Part shown: positions 1 through 10,424 of the stretch, piece by piece
Numbering within the stretch: position 1 is the first letter of the stretch
Layout: each line of letters opens with the position of its first letter
Notes under the pieces: generated by a model
Databases searched by the model: none
Seen by the model: the letters and a program-made list of their open reading frames with translations, nothing else
What the model was told of the DNA's origin: nothing
Source: Arachnopeziza araneosa
Taxonomy: Eukaryota > Ascomycota > Leotiomycetes > Helotiales > Arachnopezizaceae
NCBI GenBank assembly: GCA_003988855.1
Contig: QYAI01000024.1
Span: 372,001 to 436,000, forward strand
Direction of reading: 5' to 3'
Length of the DNA stretch: 64,000 nt
Program-made: the position numbers and the translations under genes

Positions 1-256
1 CTGTTCATCAATCTGTAGTGATTACCAGGAGAGGGAATGTCTGTATATGATAGATGTAACTCAATTTAAAATAAATTTGAACAATTGAGGTTGAACAACA
101 GGAGTCTTTCATATTAATATGACCTCCCTAGCGTCTCGCTTGTCTTCCAATGCCCCACACTTCCTCGAACCTCCCCCACCAAGCCTGAGGCATTGTCCAC
201 CACCAGCACGCGAGTTGAGCTCGCAAGTTTATAACACAACACAACGACATCTCATT

Positions 257-844
257 ATGCCTTTTCTACCCACCGCCCAGGAATGGCTTACTCAGTCCGC
301 TCTCCTCCTCCAAGCCCGCCCGGACACTGTTCGTTCCCCCCCCCCCTCTTCCTTTTCGAAATGCTCTTGTGCCCTTCATATCCAACTCATCTAACCCAGA
401 ACCGTCTCGCAGATACGAATCACAACAAAATACAGCCTACCTAAGATACCCAAGAAGTCCAAAGCCGATTCCTCAAAACCACCAACGACCACTTCAGATT
501 CTCCTGCTACAACGACGGCAAGTGCTAAACCTCCACCGACCGCAACCCTGACCCTAAAAACTTACGACCCCGCCAGCGGCGTAACACTCAAATACCAGAC
601 CAACAAGGTAGCTGAGGTAGGGCGATTGATTCAAATTATGGGTCGGTTGGGGAGGGGAATGGCAGGACTGGAAATGGAGGTGAATGAAAGTGTGGTTGAG
701 AAAGCCGAGGTGGAAGAGAGTGCGCCTCTAGCTGTTAGTGCGACTGCGACTGCTTCGGGTGGAAAGACGGCGACGCCTGTTCAAAGTGGCAGTGCAACGG
801 GGCAAGGTGGAGGGAAAGGGAAGAAAAAGAAGGGCAAAAAGTGA
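257..844 (+). CDS. SRP21: Signal recognition particle subunit SRP9/SRP21
   Basis: Two exons, 257-328 and 413-844, joined in phase 0, giving 167 residues. SRP9/SRP21 is a small component of the signal recognition particle, the cytosolic ribonucleoprotein that targets nascent secretory proteins to the ER. The spliced product reads through the family core: N-terminal MPFLPTAQEWL, then after the intron the conserved IRITTKYS segment, a Pro/Thr linker, the beta-strand block LKTYDPASGVTLKYQTNK, and a GRLIQIMGRLGRGMAGL helix. The tail is low-complexity and ends in a lysine-rich stretch (GKGKKKKGKK) that could bind RNA, as in fungal SRP21. The 84 nt intron starts GTTCGT, contains an 11-C run and ends CGCAG. 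The ATG at 257 is chosen because it opens the family N-terminus. It converges with RNR2. Family assignment is firm; the exact donor rests on frame and homology. Confidence 0.88.
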
Positions 845-1344
845 AAAGGGAAAGGAACTTAGTGCCTGTTGCCTATAGAAGCGTTACATGTAATATTTCA
901 GCAGCTATGGCTAATTATCTCGCTGTTGAGGCAGGATAAGGAGGTGGTAGCTCAGATGGCAACATCTGCCGAGATGCTCGTCGAAATAGTATCAGAAATG
1001 CATTGGAAGGCGTTGGACGTGATATCCAGCTGTTTGAACGGAAATTTATAACGCATCAAGAAACCAAGCTTCATTTCATCATTTTCATTTTCTCTTACAC
1101 TTAAGTTAGTTATCCAATCCCACCCTCTTATCCCAGCAATGGTGAATCATCTTTCCAACTCCACGAACGCCGTGATCAAAGTATTGTTTATAACCAGACA
1201 AACATAGTCAAACCCCAACGTTTGCACCCGGCGGCCTTGCCATCTATGCAAAAAGCGTTGAAAGAAGAAATGAAGATATGCAATGCAATGTACATGTAAG
1301 ATGCCAACAACGCCGGACCCATAATATTAGTTTGATGCGAGCAT
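845..1344. other. Intergenic, convergent 3' regions of SRP21 and RNR2
   Basis: About 500 bases between the stop of the SRP gene and the stop of RNR2 on the opposite strand. Open frames here are short, mostly lack an ATG and resemble no family I know. It most likely holds the two 3' untranslated regions. I see no RNA gene or repeat. Confidence 0.6.
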
Positions 1345-2772
1345 TTAAAAATCTTCATCGAAGTTGAAATCACCACCGTTCTCAGCTTTGGCCTCGCTTT
1401 GAGCGGTCGTATCTTCGTGCTTCTTTTGTGTGCCTGCCATGACACCGGCCTTTTGATAATCGCCAACACGCTTCTCAAAGAAGTTGGTCTTGCCAGTGAG
1501 GGAGATATTCTCCATGAAGTCGAATGGATTTGCCGACTTATAGACCTTCTCGTTTCCAAGAGCTAAAAGAAGACGATCCGCGACGAATTCGATGTATTGC
1601 TTCATGAGATTAGAGTTCATGCCCAGAAGAGCGCAAGGGAGAGCCTCGGTTAAAAATTCTTGTTCGATCTCGACAGCTTCAGTGATGACATCTTGAACGG
1701 CTTGCTTGCTTGGTCGGTGCTTCAAGTGGGAGAAGAGAAGGCAGGCAAAGTCGGTGTGGAGGCCTTCATCACGAGAGATGAGCTCGTTGGAAAAGGTAAG
1801 ACCAGCCATCAGCCCACGCTTCTTCAACCAGAAGATAGAGGCAAATGAGCCACTGAAGAAAATACCTTCAACGGCAGCAAATGCAACAAGACGTTGAGCA
1901 AAGGTAGATTCCTTGTCTTGAATCCAACGAACAGCCCAATCCGCCTTCTTCTTGATACAGGGAACTATACATATGTTAGAGATGTGTTTTATCACGGTGG
2001 TGGTGGTTTTGTCTTACTGGTATCAATGGCATTAAAGAGGTATGTGCGTTGAGACTGCTCCTTAATATATGTGTCGATGAGCAGAGAGTATGTTTCCGAA
2101 TGGATGTTCTCCATCATGATTTGGAAACCGTAGAAGCAGCGTGCCTCGGGGATCTGAACCTCACCACTGAAGCGTTCAACCAAGTTCTCGTTGACAATAC
2201 CATCAGATGCAGCGAAGAATGCAAGAACGTGCGAGATGAAATAACGCTCGTCATCATTCAGCCTGTTGTTCCAATCGTGAAGATCTTTTGACAGATCAAT
2301 TTCTTCTGCGGTCCAGAATGATGCCTCTGCCTTCTTGTACATCTGCCAGATCTATTTGGAAAGTGTTAGATTGTGAAAGCACTTAACGCGTAACGCGTTG
2401 ACACGACTAACCTCATGGTACTTGATAGGGAAGAGAACGAAGCGTTGAGGATTCTCTTGAAGGAGGGGCTCATCAGCTTCCTCCGGCTTGATTGTAGGCG
2501 CAACTATAACAGCCTTGTCTGTCTTGAGTTCCTCAACGATGGGCTTCTGGATTTCGACATCTTCGACGATTGGTACTTCGACATTGAAAGGCGCATTCTC
2601 CTTGTCTGCAATTCCAAAGTCAAGCTTCTTCGCAGGTGAGTCGCTCATCTTGAATCCCTCAATGGCAGAGGCAGCCTGTTGTAGTTATGGTTAGCAAGGT
2701 ACAACACGAGCTGCCTGAACTGGTGTGGCAATGGAGGCATACCGTCTTTGATGGGGTGACTTGAGAAGTCAT
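1345..2772 (-). CDS. RNR2: Ribonucleoside-diphosphate reductase small subunit (R2)
   Basis: Four exons on the minus strand: 2772-2743, 2675-2412, 2351-2018 and 1964-1345, giving 415 residues. The product is the diiron-tyrosyl radical subunit of class I ribonucleotide reductase, which pairs with R1 to make dNTPs. The start MTSQVTPSKT and the first intron are chosen because they splice in phase to AASAIEGFKMSDSPAKKLDFG, the usual fungal N-terminus. Visible family features are WTAEEIDLSKD (Asp117, iron ligand), RYFISHVLAFFAASDGIV, MMENIHSETYSLL (Glu179, His182 and the radical Tyr186), the second-half EEGL-type helices, and the acidic C-terminal tail FNFDEDF that docks on R1. All radical-site residues are present. 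Intron 2 carries two ACGCGT boxes and another lies upstream, consistent with S-phase control. Confidence 0.96.
2386..2398. promoter_or_regulatory. Tandem MluI cell-cycle boxes inside RNR2 intron 2
   Basis: Two perfect ACGCGT hexamers occur at 2386-2391 and 2393-2398, one base apart, within the second intron of the ribonucleotide reductase gene. ACGCGT is the core site of MBF/DSC1-type (Mbp1-Swi6, Res-Cdc10) factors that drive G1/S genes. A role here is inferred from the motif and host gene only. Confidence 0.5.
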
Positions 2773-3802
2773 TCTGATTGATCTGAAGATGATAGGATGT
2801 GTGAAGGATGTCAATTGGAAAGAGAGTCTTCAGAATTGTCTTGACCGATGTTGTTGTTGACGGGAGCAAGATACTTGAAAGAAACCGCGAAGCTTTATAT
2901 CCCGCCGACGCGCTCTGTTAGCGCGTTCCAGGTGGTGTACAAATAAAAACGCCACGACGTGGATTTATCAGACCTCGGGCATTGTTTAGGTTCAGTCAAA
3001 ACATGAACTAAAATATATTATTCTGGAGTGACTTCTTGCATTCAATGGTAATGATCTTTACTCTCTTACAACCGTACTCGAATAAGTATATTTTTTTCTT
3101 CATACTTCACAGTTCTATAATTCGCAGGAAACAGGTGTGTCCCGATAAATGTCTTAAAGAACGCCATACTGGCGCAAAAACTCGTGTTAAATAGCGAGGC
3201 TGGGTAGGCATTTCGCCAACCACAAAGCTCTCTCGGCTCCACCTGCAGGCACCCTCTGCATTATCAGATCTTTTAATCCCTGTGCTCAAGTCGACGCGTT
3301 GAAAATGTTACTTGGTCGCGTTTTTCAGTGGAGCTTTGGAGATACTATGATTTAGATTCAGTAAGCATGTGGGAATCACGCCAGTATGAACATGGTAGTT
3401 AAGTCAGTTCCACATCTTTCGCATACTTACGAGCTTCGCTGCGGTATTGGGATAAAGAGTGCTCACAAGTCTTATTGGTCCCCTCAAGCGTGGGTTGAGT
3501 GGGAAGAATAGGTAAGTTATGCAAGAGACATGACCTAATTTCTTTTGAGAAGGAATTAATTCACTGCAATCGAATGGCATGACAGTCAGCGGTTAATGCA
3601 TGATTTTCAAAGCCTAGATATCTGTACAAATTGCTAAGCATGGCACAGTTCGATCATAATACATTAGCATTTTTTTCAGGGTATCTGACTATTTCTCCAC
3701 ACCACAATAAGTTAAGTTCCTCACATGCGCCTCGCTCACAAAACAACGATTTAAAAGATGCAAAGTCCTGAAATCCGACAAAGGTTTGGTTATAAGCAGT
3801 GC
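2773..3802. other. Intergenic: RNR2 promoter and 3' side of the DUF4112 gene
   Basis: About 1 kb with no credible gene. It contains the RNR2 promoter. A TATAT stretch and ACGCGC/GCGCG elements lie at about 2890-2935, and one ACGCGT lies at 3294-3299. The remainder up to 3802 is AT-rich and ends at the stop of the next minus-strand gene. Confidence 0.6.
3294..3299. promoter_or_regulatory. MluI cell-cycle box upstream of RNR2
   Basis: A single ACGCGT about 520 bases upstream of the RNR2 start codon. Together with the ACGCGC element near 2908 and the paired boxes in intron 2, it fits MBF-type control of ribonucleotide reductase. Motif evidence only. Confidence 0.4.
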
Positions 3803-4763
3803 TTAAATCCTATTCTTTTGTAACGTAGGGTTGGGTTGTCGGGGCTCGGATGGCCTTGGGGGTTGTGGTGGAGGGACATGTTCATTTCTTCGCAATCCTT
3901 CAGCTCGTTCTGGATCAGGCTGTTTCTTCTTGCTGCTAAACCCACTAAGCCAACCCGCCTTTTTTCCTTCGGGGGTGTGGGTTTGCTGGGAAGAGCCACC
4001 ATAGTGCTGAGCCTGCGTGCCGGATTGAGGGGGTGTGTACTCGGGAGGCGGACCGAGTTCCGCTTGTATCTGTGAATCGAATACTTGAGGATCGGTAGCA
4101 TCAATTGACGGAACACGTTGGCCATGAGCCTTTAAGGCGTTGGCGCCCTTCTCCCGCAAGTGCTTCTCTAGCACAACGGCGTTACGAGTATTTGCCCGAA
4201 ATACAGCATCTGCGAGATCGCCAAAGAATGGGACAAGACCGACGGCGAAATCAAGAACGATGTTGAACATCATCTTCGCCCTAACCTCGTTCGGAAGACC
4301 ACCTTCGACTTGCTCACATGTTCGAAGAACCATCATAGCCATGAAGGCGTCTAAAGCATCTCCAAACCTAGAAAACCAATTAGCGTCGGAGTCGTGTGAT
4401 AACAATCTTATAACTTACATAGGGACTATTCCAATAACACTCGACCAGCCAAATCTAATACCACAACAATTGAATAGACTCATATCAAGACGATATGCCC
4501 GTCTCTTAACCTTTGTGAGCACTCTCGCATCGTGATCCGAGATACCTGGCGGGAGTGCCTTGCGGCGCTTTTTGGTCTTGCTCTTTGATGGAGTGCCGTC
4601 AAGTCGTGTTGCAGGAACAGTCTCGAAGTATGCATCCTGATGAATCGTCAGTGGAAGGCTACAAGTAAGCATTTAACGAAGAACTGACCTCCTTCCCAAA
4701 GTTGTTGGCAAGACTCTCACCGAGAATCTTCTTGCTCACGTATTTTGCGATGAACGACGTCAT
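3803..4763 (-). CDS. DUF4112 domain membrane-associated protein
   Basis: Three exons on the minus strand: 4763-4689, 4636-4419 and 4367-3803, giving 285 residues. The N-terminus begins MTSFIAKYVSKKILGESL. A basic segment (SKSKTKKRRKALPPGIS) precedes the DUF4112 core, which reads FGWSSVIGIVPMFGDALDAFMAMM and continues with the second characteristic piece VLDFAVGLVPFFGDLADAVFRAN. These two Gly/Pro/Asp hairpins are the hallmark of the family and are probably membrane-embedded. The last 110 or so residues are Pro/Gln/Lys-rich and low complexity (PPPEYTPPQ, PPPQPPRPSEPRQ). The biochemical function of the family is unknown to me. Fungal members are widespread single-copy genes of about this size. 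Both introns have GT donors and AG acceptors and keep phase. It is transcribed away from DCP2. Confidence 0.85.
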
Positions 4764-5501
4764 GATTGAAGTATTGCTCAAGGTCTGTCAAGCAATTGCT
4801 GGCAGGTTGAAGGCTTTAATAGTCCAAAGAGCCCAGACTTCCAGCGTCACGACAGGTTGTGGCGAGAAGGTGCGCTTGAGGTCGTGTGTTGCGGTTGACT
4901 TGGTTGGTGGGCGCTCTTTGGACTCTGAAACCCGCGCCTACTATTCTTGGATATCTCCAGCCAAGAAGAGTTGAAAGAGAAGAAAGAATATTGGAGGGGG
5001 AGACATGGTGTCTTTATGGAACATAGAATCAAGCCCACAGTCAGGCTTGGCTCGATGATTCAGTGGAAAAGCTCTGGGCGATATCAGCTTGTTTCCGAAT
5101 CTTCATGGTTGCATGATGACGCAGCCTGGCAAATGAGGAGCTTCATATCTTGCACCGCCACACTTGTCCCGCTTTGTTTTGGATTGTTCTGGACATGCCA
5201 AAGCTACACTTCAGCCACATGCACAGCCTCCTCGAAATTGTCGGTGATCTTGGACTGCCAACGTATCAATGTCTAAGGAGACAACAAATCCTCCCTGCCC
5301 AACCACCACCATACCTAACCCCGCCGCAAATTCACTTTCACTCAACAAATACTCGCATCATAACACCTTTGTACACTTGCCACAGCGTGGAACCTACAGA
5401 TCGACAAGCACCGACTTCACCGTCGCGGGTGTGACTGCGCCCAGCCGTGCGACAACTTTTTTTTTTCGAGGTCGAGGATATGCGGATTAAAGAAACTCAA
5501 C
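4764..5501. other. Divergent intergenic region between DUF4112 gene and DCP2
   Basis: About 740 bases shared by two divergently transcribed genes. It contains CT-rich and poly-T tracts just before the DCP2 start (near 5457-5466), typical of fungal core promoters. The overlapping short open frames look like chance. No RNA gene or repeat is seen. Confidence 0.6.
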
Positions 5502-8389
5502 ATGGCCGAAAGAAACATGCAATTAGAAGATTGTAAGTATATCGACCGAGATGGAGCTTCCGAAAGACCATGCAGAGTGCAAATGCGCTCAGCTGTAGCT
5601 ATCATGGTCTTCTAATCTTCGGATGCCGCAACTAACAAGGCATAGGGCTGGACGACCTATGTGTTCGATTTCTTATGAATGGTCCCAAAGAGGACCTAGA
5701 GACCCCAGAGCGAATATGCTTCCGTGTTGAAGAAGCGCAATGGTATTACGAAGACTTCATCCGACCTCTAGATCCCGCGCTACCGTCCATGTCACTCCGC
5801 CGGTTCTGCGAGCAGATGTTCGCACATTGTCCGCTTCTGTCACCCTTCTCTCAAGGCGCACACATGCAGGCTTTTGAAGCTTTCTTAACTTATAAAGCTC
5901 GAATTCCCGTCAGGGGCGCCATAATGCTGAATGATGCTATGGATCATGTCGTCCTTGTGAAAGGCTGGAAAAAGGGAGCCGCATGGAGCTTCCCACGGGG
6001 CAAAATCAATAAAGATGAAGATGATCTAGATTGTGCTATGCGAGAGGTCTATGAAGAAACTGGTTATGATATCGAAACATCGGGCTTGGTACCCCATGAT
6101 CGTAATGTCAAGTTCATTGAGCTCAGCATGCACGAACAGCAGATACGACTTTTTGTTTTTAGAAATGTTCCCATGGATACACATTTCGAACCACGGACTC
6201 GGAAAGAAATCAGCAAGATCATGTGGTGGCGCATTTCAGACCTTCCCGCCTTCAAAAGAAAGGGACAACAAAATCAACCAGCTCCTGTGGTTAAAGCTAA
6301 TAATTTCTATATGGTTGCTCCCTTCCTTGGGCCACTTCGAAAATGGGTCCTTGATCAAAAGAAAATGGACTCCCATAGGACCGTTAGCAATCCATATCTC
6401 TCCGCAGGCATGAATCACGATGATGTGTTTACAGAAGAAGATCAAGGAGTAGATTCAAATGCCGAAGGCTTTCCTTATGTTGGCCCTCCAAGCTCTGTAC
6501 CAGAGATTAGTTCATTGGCAGGTGCAACTGCCACTCTGAATCGCCTTCTCAATATCCCTCAGGAGGAAGATCAAGCGCCTGTGCCATATGCTCCTGTGGC
6601 ACCTCCTCCAGCTCAAGATTCCGGCTCAGCTTTACTCGCCTTACTGCAAAGCAAACCTGTGGCCTCGGCCCAGCAAACATTCCATAGCTTGCCACCTGAG
6701 ACCCCGTTTGACCAGAGTATGGAAGAAGCCCCGATGCCACCAACCCCGCATCACGAAGTTCCAAGGCCACCCCAGTTCTCTAACATGCCACCTCCACCGG
6801 ATTTCCCTCCTCAGCCGCAAGACGACGAATTTTTTTATGATCAGCCGTTCCTCCACAACAATAGTCGTGAGAACATGGAAGAGAAGTATATGCAAGCCCA
6901 GCAGCATATTCAGAAGCGACAACTAGCCCGGCAGCAAGCAAGTCCTCATCATTATCAATCTCAGCATCTGATCCACCCGCAGCCTCTACCACCTCATGTG
7001 CAAAGAGCTGTCTTCAATGGAGGCCCAGTTCATTCGCCCATGGTCCCACAAACAATTACCCTACAACCCCCGCAACACTATAATACCTCGATCAGTATGC
7101 CCCCAACCATTCCACAATTTCCTGGTTTACATGCTCCTATGGTTCCCGCTGTTCAACAGCAAAGCCCACCTAAACTCAACAGCCATTCACTAGCTCTTTT
7201 GAATGCGTTTAAGAATCGTGAGGCTGCCGCTGGTGATAATTCTAATGTCAAAACTCTTCCTTTACGGAGATTTGAGCAGGAGACCAGCCCAATTCAGCTT
7301 CACGAAGCTCAAGTCCATCGCCATCTTCATCAAGTGCAGCATCTTCAACACCAGTCCGAGAAACAACAGCCTCAAGTCCCACATCACCCACCTTACGTAC
7401 CAGATCGCCAGCCTCGTATGCAGCCCTATCCAGGACAGGTTGAGAACCACTTGTCTGAAATTCCACAACGTCGACAACCTCAACTACCTGCGGAAGTGTC
7501 CGAAGCACCAGAAGCTCTTCACCCCCATAAAATGCCACAGAACATCAACGGAAGTCAGGGCCCCAGTCCTAGTTTATTGGGCCCCAGAAAACCTCCAAGT
7601 GAGCAGCAGAAATCTGCTCTTCTAGGACTTTTCAAAGGCCCAATCCCTCACCCTTCTTCTGCAATGCTTCCTTCGGCGACTGCCCTGCCTACAACCCCAA
7701 CTCCATCGGCAGTTGAGCTATCTGCAGTAGAACCCCTTTCTAGCAATGCTGCAACAACTTCTGCTCTTTTGAATGATAAGAGGACCCCAGAGTATAACGA
7801 GCATATTGAGGAACACAGAACTATTACAAAGATTAACCCGGAAGCAAACTTACCCTTCCGAGCTATGACAATCCTTTCCAGACCTGTAGAGTTAAGCAAC
7901 CAGGAGCCCCAAGCGCGCAAAATCCATCCCCACAGGCCTTTAACGAAACCAAATGGAAAGAGACCGATCAACGGCATTAGTAGTCAGGCTCAGCCAACAA
8001 ATCTTCCAGCATTCCAACCTCAGATACTCAAACGTCCTTCCAAAAGCCCCTCAGATGCACCGGAGCCCTCGGCCGCGCTTGGAGAATTTCTACCCCCACC
8101 CAAGCCATTGCCTGGTCTCCAACCCATCCAATCAGCTGAGCATAAGCAAAATTTACTCTCCTTGTTTGGAAAACCCACCCCCGAGCCACCTCAAAACTTT
8201 CGACAATCTCCAAAAGGAAACAGCTACTCCACATCTCCTGCTTTTGACCCAGCATTGCGATCAAGAGTGGGTACCCGCACTTCTACAGACACGACCCCAC
8301 GTCGGGGAAGTGGAGGTCCCATCTCAACTGCAAACAAAGGTTTCTTGTTGAACTATCTGGATGCAGTGGCAAAAGGTGCACAGCGTTGA
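5502..8389 (+). CDS. DCP2: mRNA decapping enzyme subunit 2 (Nudix hydrolase)
   Basis: Exon 1 is 5502-5532 and exon 2 is 5646-8389, giving 924 residues. DCP2 removes the m7G cap from mRNA in cytoplasmic P-bodies. The first exon adds MAERNMQLED, which joins in frame to WLDDLCVRFLMN, the start of the all-helical DCP1-binding domain (box A). The Nudix domain follows, with the substrate-grip segment AWSFPRGKINKDE and the catalytic box REVYEETGYDI near residues 129-150 (metal-binding glutamates about 144, 147 and 148). Box B follows. The remaining 650 or so residues are disordered and Pro/Gln-rich and carry repeated short leucine motifs (for example SALLALLQS, SLALLNAF, SALLGLFKG, NLLSLFGKP, GFLLNYLD). 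These match the helical leucine-rich motifs that bind EDC3 and PAT1. Length is normal for Pezizomycotina. Without the first exon the N-terminal domain would be truncated. Confidence 0.95.
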
Positions 8390-9053
8390 TTTTGACGTAT
8401 GGTGGGATCACGATTTGATATCAAGAATGCAGCGAGGAGTTGTGGATTTCTACGATTGATGGCAGTAAATGAGCGTATTGATAAAGAGTTATGAAACTTT
8501 GGAGGAGGTAGTCAAAGCAGTTAAGAATGGAAATTGAAGCGATTATAGGCTGCTGCATAACGAATAATGGTCTGACAAGAATCATTTATTCGAGATAATT
8601 GAAAAACACCTATCAGGAGTTTCAGTTTGTTGTGCTCCTAGTAAATTAAACTAGCCTCATTTTACATAGCCAAGACCTCCAATATTTCCCCGTCTTAAAA
8701 CACATGAAGATAACCAGAAAAATTAGGATGTGCTCAGACATCTGCAAACTCTACTCAGGCTGTAAATATAATCATGTAACAATCATTAAATACGTTCAAT
8801 CAAGAACCTGGTTTGACCCTCGGCAATGGGTTCTGTCCTGCTTATACGAAAGGATGGAATAGAGTGAAAAATAGATACTTTATATGGACTCAAAGAGCCT
8901 CTATCTTGTGGTTGTCAATAAATACTCTCCGTCAGCGTGAAGTGAAATGACGAACTCGCAAGGCTGAGAAATCACGTCTCCGAAGATTTCGCCTCGCGAA
9001 CACAACGATAATATTCCTCGCATAATGAGTTTGTCTTCACCTCCCCATTCAAA
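8390..9053. other. Intergenic: DCP2 3' region and IBA57 promoter
   Basis: About 660 AT-rich bases between two tandem plus-strand genes. No credible open frame, RNA gene or repeat is seen. It probably holds the DCP2 3' untranslated region and the IBA57 promoter. Confidence 0.6.
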
Positions 9054-10268
9054 ATGAAGACACAAATTCTCTTCCACCAAATTTCTTCCCAGTTGCAAGC
9101 ACCTTACATCTGCAACCGCTGCCGCCTCTCTCCCCTCAGCCGCAACCTCCTCAATGCTCGACCTTTCTCAACCAGCCCTCCCCGCCCCAGCAAGAACAAA
9201 CCACCCCTCCCGCCGCCCGACTCATACGCTCATCTTCCCTCTCGCGCCCTCCTCTCAATCTCAGGCCCTGACGCAACCGCCTACCTCCAAGGAGCCGTCA
9301 CCGCAAACATCTCCGCGTCAATCCGAAGCTCTGGTTTCTACGCCGCATTCCTGAACGCGCAGGGGAGATTATTGAATGATGTGTTTATCTACCCTTGGAA
9401 AGAGACCAGTGGAAAATTCAAAAGCCAAGAGGCGTGGTTGATTGAGGTTGATAGAGGAGAAGTTGAGAGATTGGCGAAGCAGATATTAAAGTATCGTTTG
9501 AGGGCTAAATATGAGGTTCGGATCCTCAATGAAGATGAATTAGGGGTTTGGAGTGTGTGGGATAGCGTGCATACGTTGAAGGCGGTGGAGGGGTGGGCGA
9601 GGCATGGTTTAATTACTGGGGATAGAGGTGAGGAGATTGGATGTATTGATACGAGAGCCCCGGCGATGGGCCGGAGGCTTATTCTCCCCGGGGGAAAGAA
9701 GCCAGAGATCGATATGGAGGAGAGTGACGAGGCAGCCTACAAAGTGAGGAGGTACCTGAATGGTGTGCCAGAAGGCCAGGATGAACTCATTCGCGAGGTG
9801 GCGTTGCCGCAGGAAAGTAATATCGATTTTATGCATGGAATCGATTACAGGAAAGGCTGTTATGTTGGGCAAGAGTTGACGATCAGGACACATCATACGG
9901 GAGTAGTGAGGAAGAGGATCTTGCCTGTGATAGTGTATGGGAAGGATGAGCCACAGCCAATGACTTTAGAGTATATACCTGAGAAGGAGTATGGGGTTGA
10001 GCGAATTCCTAGGGAAAGTGGGATAGGAAGAGTTATGAAGAAGGGGAGAAGTGCGGGGAAGTGGTTAGCTGGTGTAGGGAATATCGGCTTGGGCCTGTGT
10101 AGGCTGGAAACTATGACCAGCGTGTTGGTGCAGGGTGAAGCTGGTGGGTATAAGGAGGGAGATGAGTTTAAAGTTGAGTGGAGAGAGGGAAATGGGCAGG
10201 AGATGATAAAAGTCAAGGCTTTTGTGCCGCCCTGGCACACGAACAAACCGAACAAAATGCATGTATAA
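9054..10268 (+). CDS. IBA57: Mitochondrial iron-sulfur assembly factor IBA57/CAF17
   Basis: Single exon, 404 residues. IBA57 is a folate-binding GcvT-like protein of the mitochondrial matrix that acts with ISA1/ISA2 in maturing [4Fe-4S] proteins such as aconitase and lipoate synthase. The N-terminus (MKTQILFHQISSQLQAP, then an Arg/Ser-rich stretch up to about residue 50) looks like a mitochondrial presequence. The mature part opens with the family signature LPSRALLSISGPDATAYLQGA. The diagnostic C-terminal signature YRKGCYVGQELTIR (KGCYxGQE) lies near residue 265, followed by the THHTGVVRKRILPV strand. The conserved Cys of the signature is present. Length suits fungal members. It converges with CWC23, with stops about 157 bases apart. 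Confidence 0.93.
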   Translation: MKTQILFHQISSQLQAPYICNRCRLSPLSRNLLNARPFSTSPPRPSKNKPPLPPPDSYAHLPSRALLSISGPDATAYLQGAVTANISASIRSSGFYAAFLNAQGRLLNDVFIYPWKETSGKFKSQEAWLIEVDRGEVERLAKQILKYRLRAKYEVRILNEDELGVWSVWDSVHTLKAVEGWARHGLITGDRGEEIGCIDTRAPAMGRRLILPGGKKPEIDMEESDEAAYKVRRYLNGVPEGQDELIREVALPQESNIDFMHGIDYRKGCYVGQELTIRTHHTGVVRKRILPVIVYGKDEPQPMTLEYIPEKEYGVERIPRESGIGRVMKKGRSAGKWLAGVGNIGLGLCRLETMTSVLVQGEAGGYKEGDEFKVEWREGNGQEMIKVKAFVPPWHTNKPNKMHV

Positions 10269-10424
10269 GTTCAGGAGTGTGGAACCCAAAGGTTCCGTTG
10301 TATGTATATTGTGGCCCTAATTCTGTAAATCTACAACTTGGGTATAGCAAAACAACTCTAATCATGAGAAACCTAAACGCCGATGCTAAATGCGGACATG
10401 GATCTCGTGACACCTTTGAAGAGC

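Noticed and set aside
336..346. C11 run inside the SRP21 intron
   Set aside because: A simple homopolymer in a pyrimidine-rich intron; noted as a possible sequencing-length uncertainty but with no effect on the coding frame.
869..1051. 60-codon frame after the SRP gene
   Set aside because: It begins at TTG, lacks any motif and lies where the 3' untranslated region is expected.
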